DNA of 64,000 bases from Thetidibacter halocola (GCF_018224955.1 NZ_JAGTUU010000007.1:62001-126000), one strand, 5' to 3'. Counted from the first letter of the stretch, positions 1 to 8,633 are shown. The notes: generated by a model from the letters alone, not told the origin. Numbers and translations are program-made.

Positions 1-336
1 GTCGTTGCCGATGAACTTGGAATAGGTGCCGGGGTCGCGTTCGATCATCGCGTTGGTTGGCCGCCATGTCGGCCATTCCTTGCGCGCGCCGACGGAATAG
101 GTGCCCGCCAGTTCCTGACCGGCCTTTCCAAGCCCTACACCATAGCGCATCGCGGTGCCCGGGCCGTCGACGAAGTAGAGAAAATGGGCACCCTGCAGGA
201 TCAGGATCTGCCCCGGTGCGATGTCGGGCTTGATGCTGACGCGCTGCGGGCGAAAGATCGGGCTCACCTCGAATGCATGGGCAGGCACGGCGGCCATGGC
301 AGCGGCTGCGGCAAGAAATGTGCGGCGGGAAATCAT
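1..336 (-). CDS. L,D-transpeptidase, Tat-exported, truncated by window edge
   Basis: The reading frame starts at the ATG at 336 and runs off the left edge, so only the first 112 residues are visible. They open with a twin-arginine signal (SRRTFLAA, then an alanine-rich stretch ending AHA near residue 21). What follows resembles the N-terminal half of the YkuD catalytic domain, including a segment reading YGVGLGKAG and the nearby phrase KEWPTWRPT that I associate with this family. Such enzymes make 3-3 peptidoglycan cross-links or attach proteins to the wall in the periplasm. The catalytic HxxxGC region is beyond the window. Family call fairly secure; exact role unknown. Confidence 0.8.
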   Translation of the reverse strand, partial: MISRRTFLAAAAAMAAVPAHAFEVSPIFRPQRVSIKPDIAPGQILILQGAHFLYFVDGPGTAMRYGVGLGKAGQELAGTYSVGARKEWPTWRPTNAMIERDPGTYSKFIGND

Positions 337-481
337 GGTGGGGCTCTTTTCCGTTGAACAGATGCGGATTGCGCCATTCTTTTCCCGCCTTGGCCGGAAT
401 TCAATCCCGTCATCGGTCGAACCCTTGTCACGATGGCGTCAGAACAACATATAGGTTTGGACGAATACGACGGAGGTCGAG

Positions 482-922
482 ATGACGGCTGCCACCCTGA
501 CATGCCTTGCCTGCGGGCAGGGAAACCGTGTGCCATCCGACAGGAACCGCAGCGCGGCGCGATGCGGCACCTGTGGCGAGACGCTGTTTCCGGATCGTCC
601 GATCGATGTTGATCCCGCGACGCTGCAAAAGGCGATCCGACGCGACACCGTTCCCCTGCTGGTCGATTTCTGGGCGCCCTGGTGCGGCCCCTGCCGGGCG
701 ATGGCGCCGGAATTCGCCAAGGCGGCGGCCGCGTTGCAAGGGGATGTCCGGCTGGTCAAGGTGGACACGCAGCGGTTTCCCGAGGCGGCGCAGACCCACG
801 GTGTCCGGGGCATTCCGATGATGGCGCGATTCGAAGGCGGCAAGGAAACCTCCCGCCAGACCGGCGCGCTTCCCTCGGCGGCGATCATCGGGCTTGCGCG
901 CGGGCACAGCCCGGCGCGCTAA
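482..922 (+). CDS. trxC: Thioredoxin 2
   Basis: This 146-residue protein has an N-terminal zinc-finger of two CxxC pairs (C8/C11 and C28/C31) followed by a thioredoxin fold with the active site WCGPC at 67-71 and the cis-proline loop GIPMM. That architecture is diagnostic of thioredoxin 2, a cytoplasmic disulfide reductase often linked to oxidative stress. An AGGTCGAG ribosome site precedes the ATG. It stands alone, transcribed away from the L,D-transpeptidase, and its 3' end abuts the convergent motE gene with only four bases between. Confidence 0.93.
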   Translation: MTAATLTCLACGQGNRVPSDRNRSAARCGTCGETLFPDRPIDVDPATLQKAIRRDTVPLLVDFWAPWCGPCRAMAPEFAKAAAALQGDVRLVKVDTQRFPEAAQTHGVRGIPMMARFEGGKETSRQTGALPSAAIIGLARGHSPAR

Positions 923-926
923 CCCT

Positions 927-1571
927 TCATTCCTTCGGGACATTGGCGTTGCGCCCGGCGAGGATGACGCTGATCGTGTAGGCCGCCGTCGGGCTCAGGC
1001 CCGCCATCACCGCCGCCGCTGCATTGGGACGCATCCGGCCGATGAAACCGGCCGCGAATTCCGGGTCCATTTCCTCGAACAGGGCGGCGGCCTGCTTGGG
1101 CTTCATGTTGGCATAGACATCGGTCAGGCGGGCGATATCGCTTTCTGCCGCGTCGCGGGCTGTGGACAGGGTCGCGCGCAGACGCGCCTCGGCATCCTCG
1201 AGTGCGACCAGCTTGCGGTCGACCTCGCTTTCGGCCAGCGACAGGGCCTGCATGCGGCGGTCGATCTCGGCCTCGCGTTTCGCGATCCGCTCCTCGCGGG
1301 CGGTCAGCGCCTCGAGCACGGGCAGAAGATCCGCCTCGCCGATGCTGGCCAGCCGGGGTGAGGGATTGCTGTGGTCCGTGGATTGCCCGGCCCCCGCGAC
1401 ATTCTCGAAAAGACCGGACCCTTCGCGGGCCAGCGCCTCTTCCGCGCCGATCGCGGCGCGGACCACGGCGGATGCGATCAGCAGGCCGCCGATCGTGGCC
1501 AGGGCGCCGCGCGCCTTGCGGCGGGGCATTCGCGCCTGTGCCGGTGCCCTTTTCCGAAACAGCCCGATCAT
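927..1571 (-). CDS. motE: MotE-like flagellar protein
   Basis: The 214-residue protein has an N-terminal membrane segment (about residues 23-41), a strongly charged coiled coil (about 80-150) and a C-terminal MgtE_N-like domain that contains the MKPKQAAALFEEM and AAAVMAGL motifs. In alphaproteobacteria this architecture is MotE, a periplasmic partner of MotC/FliK-type flagellar motor proteins. It is the last gene of a leftward operon fliL-orf-motE, overlapping the upstream gene by four bases. The family name rests on architecture and context; the precise motor role is inferred. Confidence 0.75.
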   Translation of the reverse strand: MIGLFRKRAPAQARMPRRKARGALATIGGLLIASAVVRAAIGAEEALAREGSGLFENVAGAGQSTDHSNPSPRLASIGEADLLPVLEALTAREERIAKREAEIDRRMQALSLAESEVDRKLVALEDAEARLRATLSTARDAAESDIARLTDVYANMKPKQAAALFEEMDPEFAAGFIGRMRPNAAAAVMAGLSPTAAYTISVILAGRNANVPKE

Positions 1572-1930
1572 CCCGCACTCCTGTTGCGAGGATGGCGGAC
1601 AAAGACTGTGTCCAGCCGTTCCGGTTCCGGCGGCGGCGGCGCCTCCTTTGGCAGGTCATGCATGGACGCGACCAGCAGTTCCAGCCGCCGCGCCACGTCC
1701 TCGGCCCGCGCCGTCAGTTCGGTGAGTGATTCGCTGGAGGCGCTGGCGGTCTTCTGCGCCGTTTCCAGCGTCTTCGACAAGTCGTCGACCTGGGCGGACA
1801 GCACGGCGACCGCGCCCCCCACGCCATTTTCCAGATCGGTGAAGCGCGTCAGCCGGCGCGCCAGCACGAAACAGTACAGCCCCGCGCCAAGTGCTCCCGC
1901 CACCAGAAAAATGTCTGCGATCAGTTCCAT
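1568..1930 (-). CDS. Small single-pass coiled-coil protein between fliL and motE
   Basis: The protein has 120 residues. One N-terminal membrane helix (about residues 5-24) is followed by a coiled coil (about 35-90) and a proline-rich tail. I do not recognise a named family. It starts 9 bases after the fliL stop and overlaps motE by four bases, so it is almost certainly co-translated with both. The predicted shape, an inner-membrane anchor with a coiled coil, would suit an accessory of the motor or stator, but that is inference from position only. Confidence 0.7.
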   Translation of the reverse strand: MELIADIFLVAGALGAGLYCFVLARRLTRFTDLENGVGGAVAVLSAQVDDLSKTLETAQKTASASSESLTELTARAEDVARRLELLVASMHDLPKEAPPPPEPERLDTVFVRHPRNRSAG

Positions 1931-1939
1931 CCCGTCCTC

Positions 1940-2443
1940 TCAGTTCAACACGAAATCAAGTATCAGCAGGTCCTGTACCCGCCCTTCGCCGACGACGAGC
2001 TTGATCCGGCGCAAGAGTTGCGCCCGGATGCGCACCAGGGCGGCGGCCTGTTGAAGATCCTCGGTTTGCAGCGCCCGCAGGTAGGTATTCATCACGTCCT
2101 GCACGCGGGGCAGGATCGCCAGCACCTCCTGCTCGTGCGCCTTGGGCACCTCGAGGCTGGCGCGGAACCGCAGATGTCCGGCCTGCATGGCCTGGCCCAG
2201 CGTGATCGTGACCGGCGGGACCTCGACGAAGGCGACATCGGGCAGGGGGCCGGTTTCCGGCAGGTCCTCGGCCGCATGTTCGGCCTCTTCAGCATGGGGC
2301 GAAGCCCCGCCTAGCAGGCCGGATTGCACGGCATAGAAACCGCCGCCGCCGCCGGCGATTGCCAGTACCAGACCAATGATCAGCGGCAGCCTGGATGGTT
2401 TTCCCGCCTTCGTGGCCGTGTCGTCGACGGTGGCGTCAGTCAT
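1940..2443 (-). CDS. fliL: Flagellar basal body-associated protein FliL
   Basis: I chose the ATG at 2443 (167 residues) over an in-frame codon four residues upstream. A cytoplasmic N-terminus is followed by a membrane helix (about 20-42) with a glycine-rich end, an acidic linker, and the periplasmic FliL domain. The domain ends with a segment rich in RIRAQLLRRIK and the final VQDLLILDFVLN, which is typical of alphaproteobacterial FliL. FliL forms rings around stators at the basal body. It leads a leftward operon and is divergent from fliF across a 117-base region holding a CtrA-like box. Confidence 0.88.
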   Translation of the reverse strand: MTDATVDDTATKAGKPSRLPLIIGLVLAIAGGGGGFYAVQSGLLGGASPHAEEAEHAAEDLPETGPLPDVAFVEVPPVTITLGQAMQAGHLRFRASLEVPKAHEQEVLAILPRVQDVMNTYLRALQTEDLQQAAALVRIRAQLLRRIKLVVGEGRVQDLLILDFVLN

Positions 2444-2488
2444 TCTTAACCTCATCGCTCGAACAGGTTCCGTATAGGCGCAAAGGGG

Positions 2489-2503
2489 CTAACCGATTGT
2501 TAA
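2489..2503. promoter_or_regulatory. CtrA-like box between fliL and fliF
   Basis: The sequence reads CTAA-N7-TTAA, which on the minus strand is TTAA-N7-TTAG, one mismatch from the CtrA consensus TTAA-N7-TTAA. It lies 46 bases upstream of the fliL start and 58 upstream of the chosen fliF start. CtrA is a known activator of flagellar genes in Rhodobacteraceae, so the placement is sensible. The call is by eye; no genome-wide scoring was possible. Confidence 0.5.
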
Positions 2504-2560
2504 GCCCGTTGGTCCAATCTGCCCCCAACCCGAACAGAACGTTTGGAGCGGAGGTCGGTC

Positions 2561-4168
2561 TTGCAGCAGTTCACGTCAGTCTGGAACGCGCTTGGTGCGC
2601 GTCAGCGCATCATTGTCCTGGGCGCGACGCTCGCCATGATCCTGTCCGTCTGGGGCCTTGCCCGCCTGGCCACGACGCCGAATCTCGCCTTGCTTTACGC
2701 TGGCCTGGAAAACGGCGCTGCGGGAGAGGTGGTCAAGGCGCTCGAGTCCCGGGGCGTGCCCTATGAGGTGCGCGGAGGGGCGATCTTCGTCCCCGAGGGT
2801 GACCGTGATTCGCTGCGCCTGACGCTCGCCAGCGAGGGGCTGCCGGCCAACGGCGCGCAGGGCTACGAGCTGCTGGACGGGCTGTCGGGCTTCGGAACAA
2901 CCTCGCAGATGTTCGATGCCGCCTACTGGCGTGCCAAGGAGGGCGAGCTTGCCCGCACGATCGTCTCGAACCCGGCCATTGCGACGGCCCGTGTCCACAT
3001 CGCCAACAGCAGCGCCAATCCCTTTCAGCGCAATGTCACGCCTTCGGCGTCCATCTCGGTCACGACGTCCGGTGGCGTGCTGACGCCGCAGCAGGCGCGG
3101 GCGCTGAAGTACCTCGTGGCGTCCGCGGTTCCCGGGCTCGACGCCGAACAGGTGGCGGTCATCGATGGCAAGGGCGGGCTGATCGGCGCCGAGGGCGAGG
3201 CGCCGGCGTCGCAGGCCGACGATCGCGCCGCACAGATGCGCGAGCGCGTGCAGCGCCTGATGGAGGCGCGGGTCGGCACCGGAAACGCCGTGGTCGAGGT
3301 CAGCGTCGATACGGTGACGGAGACCGAATCGATCCTCGAACGCCGCTTCGATCCCGAGGGGCGCGTCGCGATCTCGACCGATACCGAGGAACGGTCGGAC
3401 AATTCGCAGGATGCCGGCGGCGGCAATGTCACCGTCGCCTCTAACCTGCCCGATGGCGAGGCCGGTGGCGGCCAGGGATCGCAATCGCAGGCCAACGAAA
3501 CGCGTGAGCGGGTGAATTACGAGGTTTCCGAGACCACGCGCGAGATCACCCGCGCACCGGGCGCGATTCGCCGTCTCACCGTTGCGGTCCTGGTGAACGG
3601 CACCTACGCGCCCGACGCGTCCGGCGCGCAGCAGTTCCAGCCGCTGCCCGATGCCGAACTGGAGGCGCTGCGCGACCTGGTGTCCTCTGCCGTTGGCTTT
3701 GACGAGGCGCGGGGCGACCGCATCACCATCCGGTCGCTGCCCTTCGAACGCCCCGAAGGACTGGGAACCGGCCCGATCGAACCGGGCCTCTTTGCCGGCC
3801 CGATCGATGCGATGCGCCTGATCCAGATGGGGGTCGTGGCGGCCGTCGCCTTGATCCTCGGCCTGTTTGTGCTGCGCCCGATCCTCGCGCGCGGTCCCGC
3901 CGCCTCGGGCAATGCCGCCGCCCTGCCTGCCCCCGGTGCCGCTGCCCCCGAACCCCTGACCGGAGAGATCGAGCCTGATGGTGGCTTCCCGGACCTGCCG
4001 ATGATGCAAGCCAGCAGCGGTGAATTCGGTGGCATGGGCATGGTCGATTTCGATTCGCCCACGCAAGAGGACCCTGTCGAGCGCCTGCGCGGCCTCATCC
4101 AGGAACGCAAGTCCGAGACGGTCGAGATCCTGCGCAGCTGGCTTGACGAGAAGGAGACCGCGAAATGA
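2561..4168 (+). CDS. fliF: Flagellar MS-ring protein FliF
   Basis: The TTG at 2561 is preferred because GGAGCGGAGG sits 6 bases upstream and the resulting N-terminus (LQQFTSVWNAL) suits the family; another TTG at 2543 would add six residues. The product has 535 residues, with a first membrane helix near 20-40, the YscJ/FliF ring-building domain, a disordered serine/glycine/asparagine-rich loop in the middle, a second helix around 420-440 and a C-terminal FliG-binding tail. FliF forms the MS-ring on which rotor and export gate assemble. fliG and fliM are not in this window. The gene overlaps fliH by four bases. Confidence 0.95.
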   Translation: MQQFTSVWNALGARQRIIVLGATLAMILSVWGLARLATTPNLALLYAGLENGAAGEVVKALESRGVPYEVRGGAIFVPEGDRDSLRLTLASEGLPANGAQGYELLDGLSGFGTTSQMFDAAYWRAKEGELARTIVSNPAIATARVHIANSSANPFQRNVTPSASISVTTSGGVLTPQQARALKYLVASAVPGLDAEQVAVIDGKGGLIGAEGEAPASQADDRAAQMRERVQRLMEARVGTGNAVVEVSVDTVTETESILERRFDPEGRVAISTDTEERSDNSQDAGGGNVTVASNLPDGEAGGGQGSQSQANETRERVNYEVSETTREITRAPGAIRRLTVAVLVNGTYAPDASGAQQFQPLPDAELEALRDLVSSAVGFDEARGDRITIRSLPFERPEGLGTGPIEPGLFAGPIDAMRLIQMGVVAAVALILGLFVLRPILARGPAASGNAAALPAPGAAAPEPLTGEIEPDGGFPDLPMMQASSGEFGGMGMVDFDSPTQEDPVERLRGLIQERKSETVEILRSWLDEKETAK

Positions 4169-4770
4169 GCGCCTTGTGCGATTTTCTCGAGGATTTCAGC
4201 AGCACGCCTGCTTCCTCGACCGACATGGTCCCGATGATCGACGAGGCCGAGATCGAGGCGCATCGCCTTGCTGCCTTCGAGGAGGGCTATCGCGCCGGAT
4301 GGGATGATGCGGTCAAGGCCCAGAGTGCCGATCAGGCGGCGTTGAGCGACGGGTTGCGGCAGGCGTTGCAGGACATGTCCTTCACCTATCACGAAGCCTA
4401 TGGCCAGATGATGACCGCGATAACGCCGCTGCTCGAGGACCTCGTGCAGGTGCTGCTGCCGGGAATGGCGCGCGCCACGCTTGGGGCCCACGTGGTGCAG
4501 ACCCTGAAGGATCTCAGCCACGAAATCGGCGCGCTGGACGTGGAACTCGCGGTCTCTCCCGACGCGATGGAGGCGGTAGCGCCCCTGCTGGAGCAGGATT
4601 TCGGCTTTCCGATCCGCCTGGTCGCGGATTCCGCGCTCTCGACGGAGCAGGCCGATCTTCGCTTCGGCCAGAGCGAACGGCAGATCGACCTGGCAGAGTT
4701 GCTCAACACGGTGACCGAGGCGGTCCAGGGCTTCGTGCACGATCAACGGAGGAAGACGGCAAATGGATGA
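4165..4770 (+). CDS. fliH: FliH-like flagellar export regulator
   Basis: This 201-residue protein follows fliF with a four-base overlap and precedes fliN with an eight-base overlap. It carries an acidic N-terminus with the EEGYRAGWDDA motif typical of FliH/YscL proteins, then a helical middle and a C-terminal mixed domain that includes LRFGQSERQIDL. FliH binds and restrains the FliI export ATPase. Family sequence similarity is low outside these motifs, so the call leans on gene order. Confidence 0.7.
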   Translation: MSALCDFLEDFSSTPASSTDMVPMIDEAEIEAHRLAAFEEGYRAGWDDAVKAQSADQAALSDGLRQALQDMSFTYHEAYGQMMTAITPLLEDLVQVLLPGMARATLGAHVVQTLKDLSHEIGALDVELAVSPDAMEAVAPLLEQDFGFPIRLVADSALSTEQADLRFGQSERQIDLAELLNTVTEAVQGFVHDQRRKTANG

Positions 4771-5050
4771 CCTTCACGTCAGTGAACACGCGGATCACGG
4801 CACGCCTTTCACCCGGGTGCCGATCGAGATCACCGTGTCGGTGGGCCGCGCCCGCCCCTTGGTGCGCGAATTGCTGCAATTGGCCGAGGGCGCGGTGCTG
4901 ACTCTCGACCGCAAGCTCGAGGATCCGGTCGAGCTCTATGTCGGTGAAAAGCTCATTGGGATCGGCGTGCTCGAAGTCGTCGAGGGCGACGGCCAGAACC
5001 AGCTTGCCGTGCGCCTGACCGAGGTTGTCGGCATGAAGGGTCAGGCCTGA
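4763..5050 (+). CDS. fliN: Flagellar motor switch protein FliN
   Basis: The 95-residue product is essentially a single SpoA (surface presentation of antigens) domain. It includes the expected core IEITVSVGRARPLVRELLQL, the D-x-PVELYVG strand and the G-x-GEVVE-like end (here GIGVLEVVEG), then a VRLTEVV tail. FliN forms part of the C-ring with FliM and FliG and docks FliH. It overlaps fliH and is followed after three bases by fliP, so all are probably translated from one message. Confidence 0.92.
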   Translation: MDDLHVSEHADHGTPFTRVPIEITVSVGRARPLVRELLQLAEGAVLTLDRKLEDPVELYVGEKLIGIGVLEVVEGDGQNQLAVRLTEVVGMKGQA

Positions 5051-5053
5051 GCC

Positions 5054-5773
5054 ATGCGGCTGTTCCTCGCCGCCCTGCTGCTGGTCCTGCCGGCCGCGGC
5101 CCAGGCGCAATCCCTGTCGATCGACCTGGGCGATGGCGGGTCGATCACCTCGACCAGTGTCCAGTTGATCGCGCTGATCACGCTGCTCAGCCTCGCGCCA
5201 GGCATCGCCATCATGGTGACCTGCTTTCCCTTCATCGTGACGGTGCTGGCGATCCTGCGCCAGGCCGTCGGGTTGCAGCAGTCGCCACCCAACATGCTGC
5301 TCGTCAGCCTGGCCCTGTTCCTGACCTATTTCGTGATGGAGCCAGTCTTTACCGAGGCCTGGCAGGCCGGCATCGACCCTCTCCTGCAAGAGCGGATCGA
5401 GATTGACGAGGCGGTGCCGCTTGTGCTTGACCCGTTCCGGGTCTTCATGGCCGGCCGAACCGACCCTGACACTTTCGCCGCCATGGCCGACCTGCGCCCC
5501 GATGCAGCCGGAACGACCCTGGCGCCCGAGGCGCCGCTGTCGGTCCTCGTCCCCAGCTTCATGCTGTCCGAGGTGGCGCGGGCCTTCCAGGTGGGATTCC
5601 TGATCTTCCTGCCCTTTCTCATCATCGACCTGGTCGTGGCCGCGGTGCTGATGTCGATGGGCATGATGATGGTGCCGCCGGCCATCGTCTCGCTGCCGTT
5701 CAAGCTGGCCTTCTTCGTCATCGCCGATGGTTGGGCGCTCCTGGCGGGCAGCCTTGTCCGGGGCTATTTCTGA
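5054..5773 (+). CDS. fliP: Flagellar type III export gate protein FliP
   Basis: The protein has 239 residues, the usual FliP length. A cleavable signal (residues 1-19, ending AQA) is followed by four membrane segments and the family signatures in the first helix pair (FPFIVTVLAILRQAVG) and after the periplasmic loop (PSFMLSEVARAFQVGF), ending MMMVPPAIVSLPFKL. FliP forms the pentameric core of the export gate with FliQ and FliR, which are elsewhere. It is the last gene of the fliF operon and is followed by a G/C hairpin. Confidence 0.96.
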   Translation: MRLFLAALLLVLPAAAQAQSLSIDLGDGGSITSTSVQLIALITLLSLAPGIAIMVTCFPFIVTVLAILRQAVGLQQSPPNMLLVSLALFLTYFVMEPVFTEAWQAGIDPLLQERIEIDEAVPLVLDPFRVFMAGRTDPDTFAAMADLRPDAAGTTLAPEAPLSVLVPSFMLSEVARAFQVGFLIFLPFLIIDLVVAAVLMSMGMMMVPPAIVSLPFKLAFFVIADGWALLAGSLVRGYF

Positions 5774-5797
5774 CGGCGACCCGCGCGGGGGCAAGCC

Positions 5798-5816
5798 GGG
5801 CGGGGAATCCCCGCCC
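5798..5816 (+). terminator. Hairpin after fliP
   Basis: GGGCGGGG and CCCCGCCC form an eight-base stem around three bases (AAT), 24 bases after the fliP stop and 8 before the convergent transaminase stop. It has no T-run, so it may be a weak or Rho-assisted terminator. The bases just before it (GGCAAGC) recur before the hairpin at 37.9 kb. Confidence 0.5.
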
Positions 5817-5823
5817 TGACCTG

Positions 5824-7194
5824 TCAGCCCAGAACCTGCGCCACGGCGCGGGCGGTCTTGCCGGCGATCTCGTCCGCCTCCTCCCGGCTGAGGCAGAAGG
5901 GCGGCGCGAAGCCCAGGATGTCGCCTTGCGGCATGGCGCGGGCGATCACGCCCTGCTCCAGCAGCGCCGCCGCGATCCGCGGACCGACCTTGTCCGACGC
6001 GTCGAAAAAGCGCCGCTTGTCCCGGTCGGCGACGAAGTCCACCGCGGCCAGCATCCCCTCGCCGCGCACCTCGCCCACATGCGGATGTGCCGCCAGCGCG
6101 TCGCGCAGCACGGCGTTCAGGTAGGCACCGGTCTCTCCTGCCGCCTGGACCAGCCCCAGTTCGTCGATCAGCCGAAGGTTGGCAACGCCCGCTGCCGCGC
6201 CGATGGGATGGGCGGAATAGGTCCAGCCATGGCCGATGGGCCCGTTCTCGTCCGTGCCGCGTTCCAGCACCGCCCAGACCTTGTCGGACACGATCGACCC
6301 GGACAGGGGCGCATAGGCCGAGGTCAGGCCCTTGGCTATGGTGATAAGGTCCGGTTTCAGCCCGTAATGCGTCGAGCCGAACATCGACCCAAGCCGGCCG
6401 AAACCCGTCACAACCTCGTCGGCGATCAGCAGGATGTCATGCCGCGCAAGCACGTCCTGGATCGCGGTCCAGTAGCCAGCGGGCGGGGGCACGATGCCAC
6501 CCGTGCCCAGTACCGGCTCGCCGATGAAGGCGGCGATCGTGTCGGCGCCTTCGCGGTCGATCAGCGCCTCCAGCTCTGCGACGCAATGCGCGACGAAACC
6601 GGCCTCGTCCATCGCTGGATCGGGACGGCGGAAGAAATACGGCGCTTCGGTGTGCAGAACCTGCGCCAGCGGCAGGTCGAATTTCTTGTGGAACAGCTCC
6701 AGCCCGGTCAGCGAGCCGGTCATCAGTCCCGAGCCGTGATAGCCCCGCCAGCGCGAGATGATCTTCTTCTTCTCGGGCCGGCTTAGGATGTTGTTGTAAT
6801 ACCAGACCAGCTTGACGTTGGTCTCGTTCGCGTCCGATCCGGACAGGCCGAAATAGACTTTCGACATGTGCGCGGGCGCGCGGTCCATCACCATCTTGGC
6901 CAGGGTAATCGAGGCTTCGGTCCCGTGGCCCACATAGGCGTGGTAATAGGCCAGCTCGCGCGCCTGGTCGGCAATGGCCTCGGCGATCTCGGGGCGGCCG
7001 TAGCCCACGTTCACGCAGTAGAGCCCGGCGAAGGCATCCAGCAGGCGGTTGCCCTCGCGATCCTCGATGTGACAGCCGGACCCGCCCGTCACCACCCGGT
7101 TGGGCAGGGCGCCGCGGGCGAAGTCGGCCAGGTGGGTCGAGGGATGAAAGAAGCTCTCGCGGTCCCACCGGTCGAGCTGGTCGTTGACAAGCAT
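5824..7194 (-). CDS. Class III omega-transaminase
   Basis: The ATG at 7194 has AAGGAGAG upstream and gives 456 residues; an in-frame extension would run through an operator. It is a fold-type I PLP enzyme with the cofactor-binding segment [13 protein letters not shown] (D259) and the Schiff-base lysine K288 in [13 protein letters not shown]. From memory the sequence is very close, start to end, to the amine transaminase of Ruegeria sp. TM1040 whose structure is known, which accepts amines with pyruvate as acceptor. The natural substrate is not evident. It is divergent from an MFS carrier, suggesting uptake and deamination of one amine or amino acid under a shared regulator. Confidence 0.9.
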   Translation of the reverse strand: MLVNDQLDRWDRESFFHPSTHLADFARGALPNRVVTGGSGCHIEDREGNRLLDAFAGLYCVNVGYGRPEIAEAIADQARELAYYHAYVGHGTEASITLAKMVMDRAPAHMSKVYFGLSGSDANETNVKLVWYYNNILSRPEKKKIISRWRGYHGSGLMTGSLTGLELFHKKFDLPLAQVLHTEAPYFFRRPDPAMDEAGFVAHCVAELEALIDREGADTIAAFIGEPVLGTGGIVPPPAGYWTAIQDVLARHDILLIADEVVTGFGRLGSMFGSTHYGLKPDLITIAKGLTSAYAPLSGSIVSDKVWAVLERGTDENGPIGHGWTYSAHPIGAAAGVANLRLIDELGLVQAAGETGAYLNAVLRDALAAHPHVGEVRGEGMLAAVDFVADRDKRRFFDASDKVGPRIAAALLEQGVIARAMPQGDILGFAPPFCLSREEADEIAGKTARAVAQVLG

Positions 7195-7263
7195 GACTCT
7201 CTCCTTGGTTTGGCGCAGCATAAGGGGTGACCGGCGGGGATGAAAGGCGGGCGGCGACAGTGT

Positions 7264-7275
7264 GTTGCACACAAC
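7264..7275. promoter_or_regulatory. Operator copy 1, GTTG-N4-CAAC
   Basis: GTTGCACACAAC sits 70 bases upstream of the transaminase start. Its arms GTTG and CAAC and four-base spacer match the longer palindrome at 7322-7341; the two centres are 62 bases apart, close to six helical turns. The TTG(T)-N-ACAA pattern is common among GntR-family operators. No such regulator is in the window. Confidence 0.5.
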
Positions 7276-7321
7276 CGACAAGGCAAGAAAGGGATTGAAG
7301 GATATTACCGCTGAATTTGAC

Positions 7322-7341
7322 CCATGTTGTGCACAACATGG
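7322..7341. promoter_or_regulatory. Operator copy 2, perfect 20-base palindrome
   Basis: The bases CCATGTTGTGCACAACATGG equal their own reverse complement and contain the same GTTG-N4-CAAC core as copy 1. The site lies 64 bases upstream of the MFS start and 128 upstream of the transaminase start, so one dimeric repressor bound at both sites could loop or block both promoters. Confidence 0.65.
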
Positions 7342-7404
7342 ATGCCCGGAAAGCCCCCAACAATTCGCTGTCGCGGCGTTTCAAATGCTCCTAGTCTTGC
7401 GGCC

Positions 7405-8628
7405 ATGACGGACCGCGACGCGATCTTTGACAGCCCCTATTCCTGGGGGCGGCTGGGCCTGACGCTGTTGATCGGCGTCATGGGCAATACCGGCATGTGG
7501 GTCGTCACCGTGATCCTGCCCGAGGTGCAGGAGACCTTTGGCGCGACCCGCGCGGCGGCCTCGATGCCCTATGTCATGACGATGATCGGCTTTGCGCTGG
7601 GCAACCTGCTGATCGGCCGAGCGGTGGACCGGTTCGGCGTCACGGCGGCGCTTTCGGGCGCGGCGGTGCTGATCTCGGTCGGATACGCGACGGCGGCGAT
7701 GGCACCCTCGATGCTGGTCCTGAGCCTTTTGCAACTGGCCATCGGTTTCGGCACGGCGGCCAGTTTCGGCCCGCTGATCGCGGACCTGTCGCAATGGTTC
7801 CAGCGGCGGCGGGGGATCGCCGTGGCGGTCGCGGCCTGCGGCAACTACCTGTCGGGCGCGATCTGGCCGGTGCTGCTGGGATGGCTGGCGGCGGATGCGG
7901 GCTGGCGCTGGGTCTATTGGGCGCTGGCGGTGCTGACGCTGGTCATCATGCTGCCGCTGGCGCAGTTCCTTCGCCGCCGGGTGCCCGCCGATGCCTTGGC
8001 GCGGGCCGATGCCGCCGCCGCCGCACAGGCTCGCGCCACGGGCTTTTCGCCCGGCCAGTTGCAGGGATTGCTGGGCCTGGCGGGCATCGGTTGCTGCGTA
8101 GCGATGGCGATGCCGCAGGTTCATATCGTCGCGCTTTGCGTCGACATGGGCTTTGGCGCCGGGGTCGGGGCCGAGATGCTGTCGCTGATGCTGGTGGGTG
8201 GGGTACTGTCGCGGCTGGTTTCGGGCGTCATGGCCGACCGGTTGGGTGGCGTGCGGACGCTGCTGATCGGGTCGACCCTGCAATGCATCGCGCTGTTTCT
8301 GTATCTGCCCGCCGGCGGGCTGGTGAGCCTTTATGTCGTGAGCTTCGTCTTTGGCCTCAGCCAGGGAGGCATCGTGCCCTCCTACGCAGTGATCGTGCGA
8401 GAGTTCCTGCCCGCCCGCGAGGCCGGGGCGCGGGTCGGCCTGGTGATGATGATGACGATCCTCGGCATGGCGCTGGGCGGCTGGATGTCGGGCGCGATCC
8501 GCGACTGGACCGGCGATTATCAATGGGCCTTCATCAACGGGATTGCCTGGAACGGGCTGAACATCGCGATCATGGTGCTGATCCTGACGCGCGGCAACCG
8601 CGCGCGGCGCGGGGCCGTAGCCGCCTGA
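7405..8628 (+). CDS. MFS transporter
   Basis: The ATG at 7405 gives 407 residues; longer in-frame starts would place the N-terminus inside the palindromic operator. Twelve hydrophobic segments in two six-helix halves are visible, with the first-half loop GRAVDRFGV, its counterpart SGVMADRLGG in the second half, and the WFQRRRGIA motif after helix 4 that I associate with monocarboxylate/oxalate-type carriers. The substrate is not predictable from sequence; pairing with a divergent transaminase suggests an amine, amino acid or keto acid. No strong ribosome site precedes the start. Confidence 0.85.
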   Translation: MTDRDAIFDSPYSWGRLGLTLLIGVMGNTGMWVVTVILPEVQETFGATRAAASMPYVMTMIGFALGNLLIGRAVDRFGVTAALSGAAVLISVGYATAAMAPSMLVLSLLQLAIGFGTAASFGPLIADLSQWFQRRRGIAVAVAACGNYLSGAIWPVLLGWLAADAGWRWVYWALAVLTLVIMLPLAQFLRRRVPADALARADAAAAAQARATGFSPGQLQGLLGLAGIGCCVAMAMPQVHIVALCVDMGFGAGVGAEMLSLMLVGGVLSRLVSGVMADRLGGVRTLLIGSTLQCIALFLYLPAGGLVSLYVVSFVFGLSQGGIVPSYAVIVREFLPAREAGARVGLVMMMTILGMALGGWMSGAIRDWTGDYQWAFINGIAWNGLNIAIMVLILTRGNRARRGAVAA

Positions 8629-8633
8629 GGCGA

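Noticed and set aside
2576-4066. Long open frame antisense to fliF
   Set aside because: It mirrors fliF in a high-GC region, has low-complexity histidine/arginine/glycine-rich translation and no family motif; the plus-strand frame is clearly FliF.
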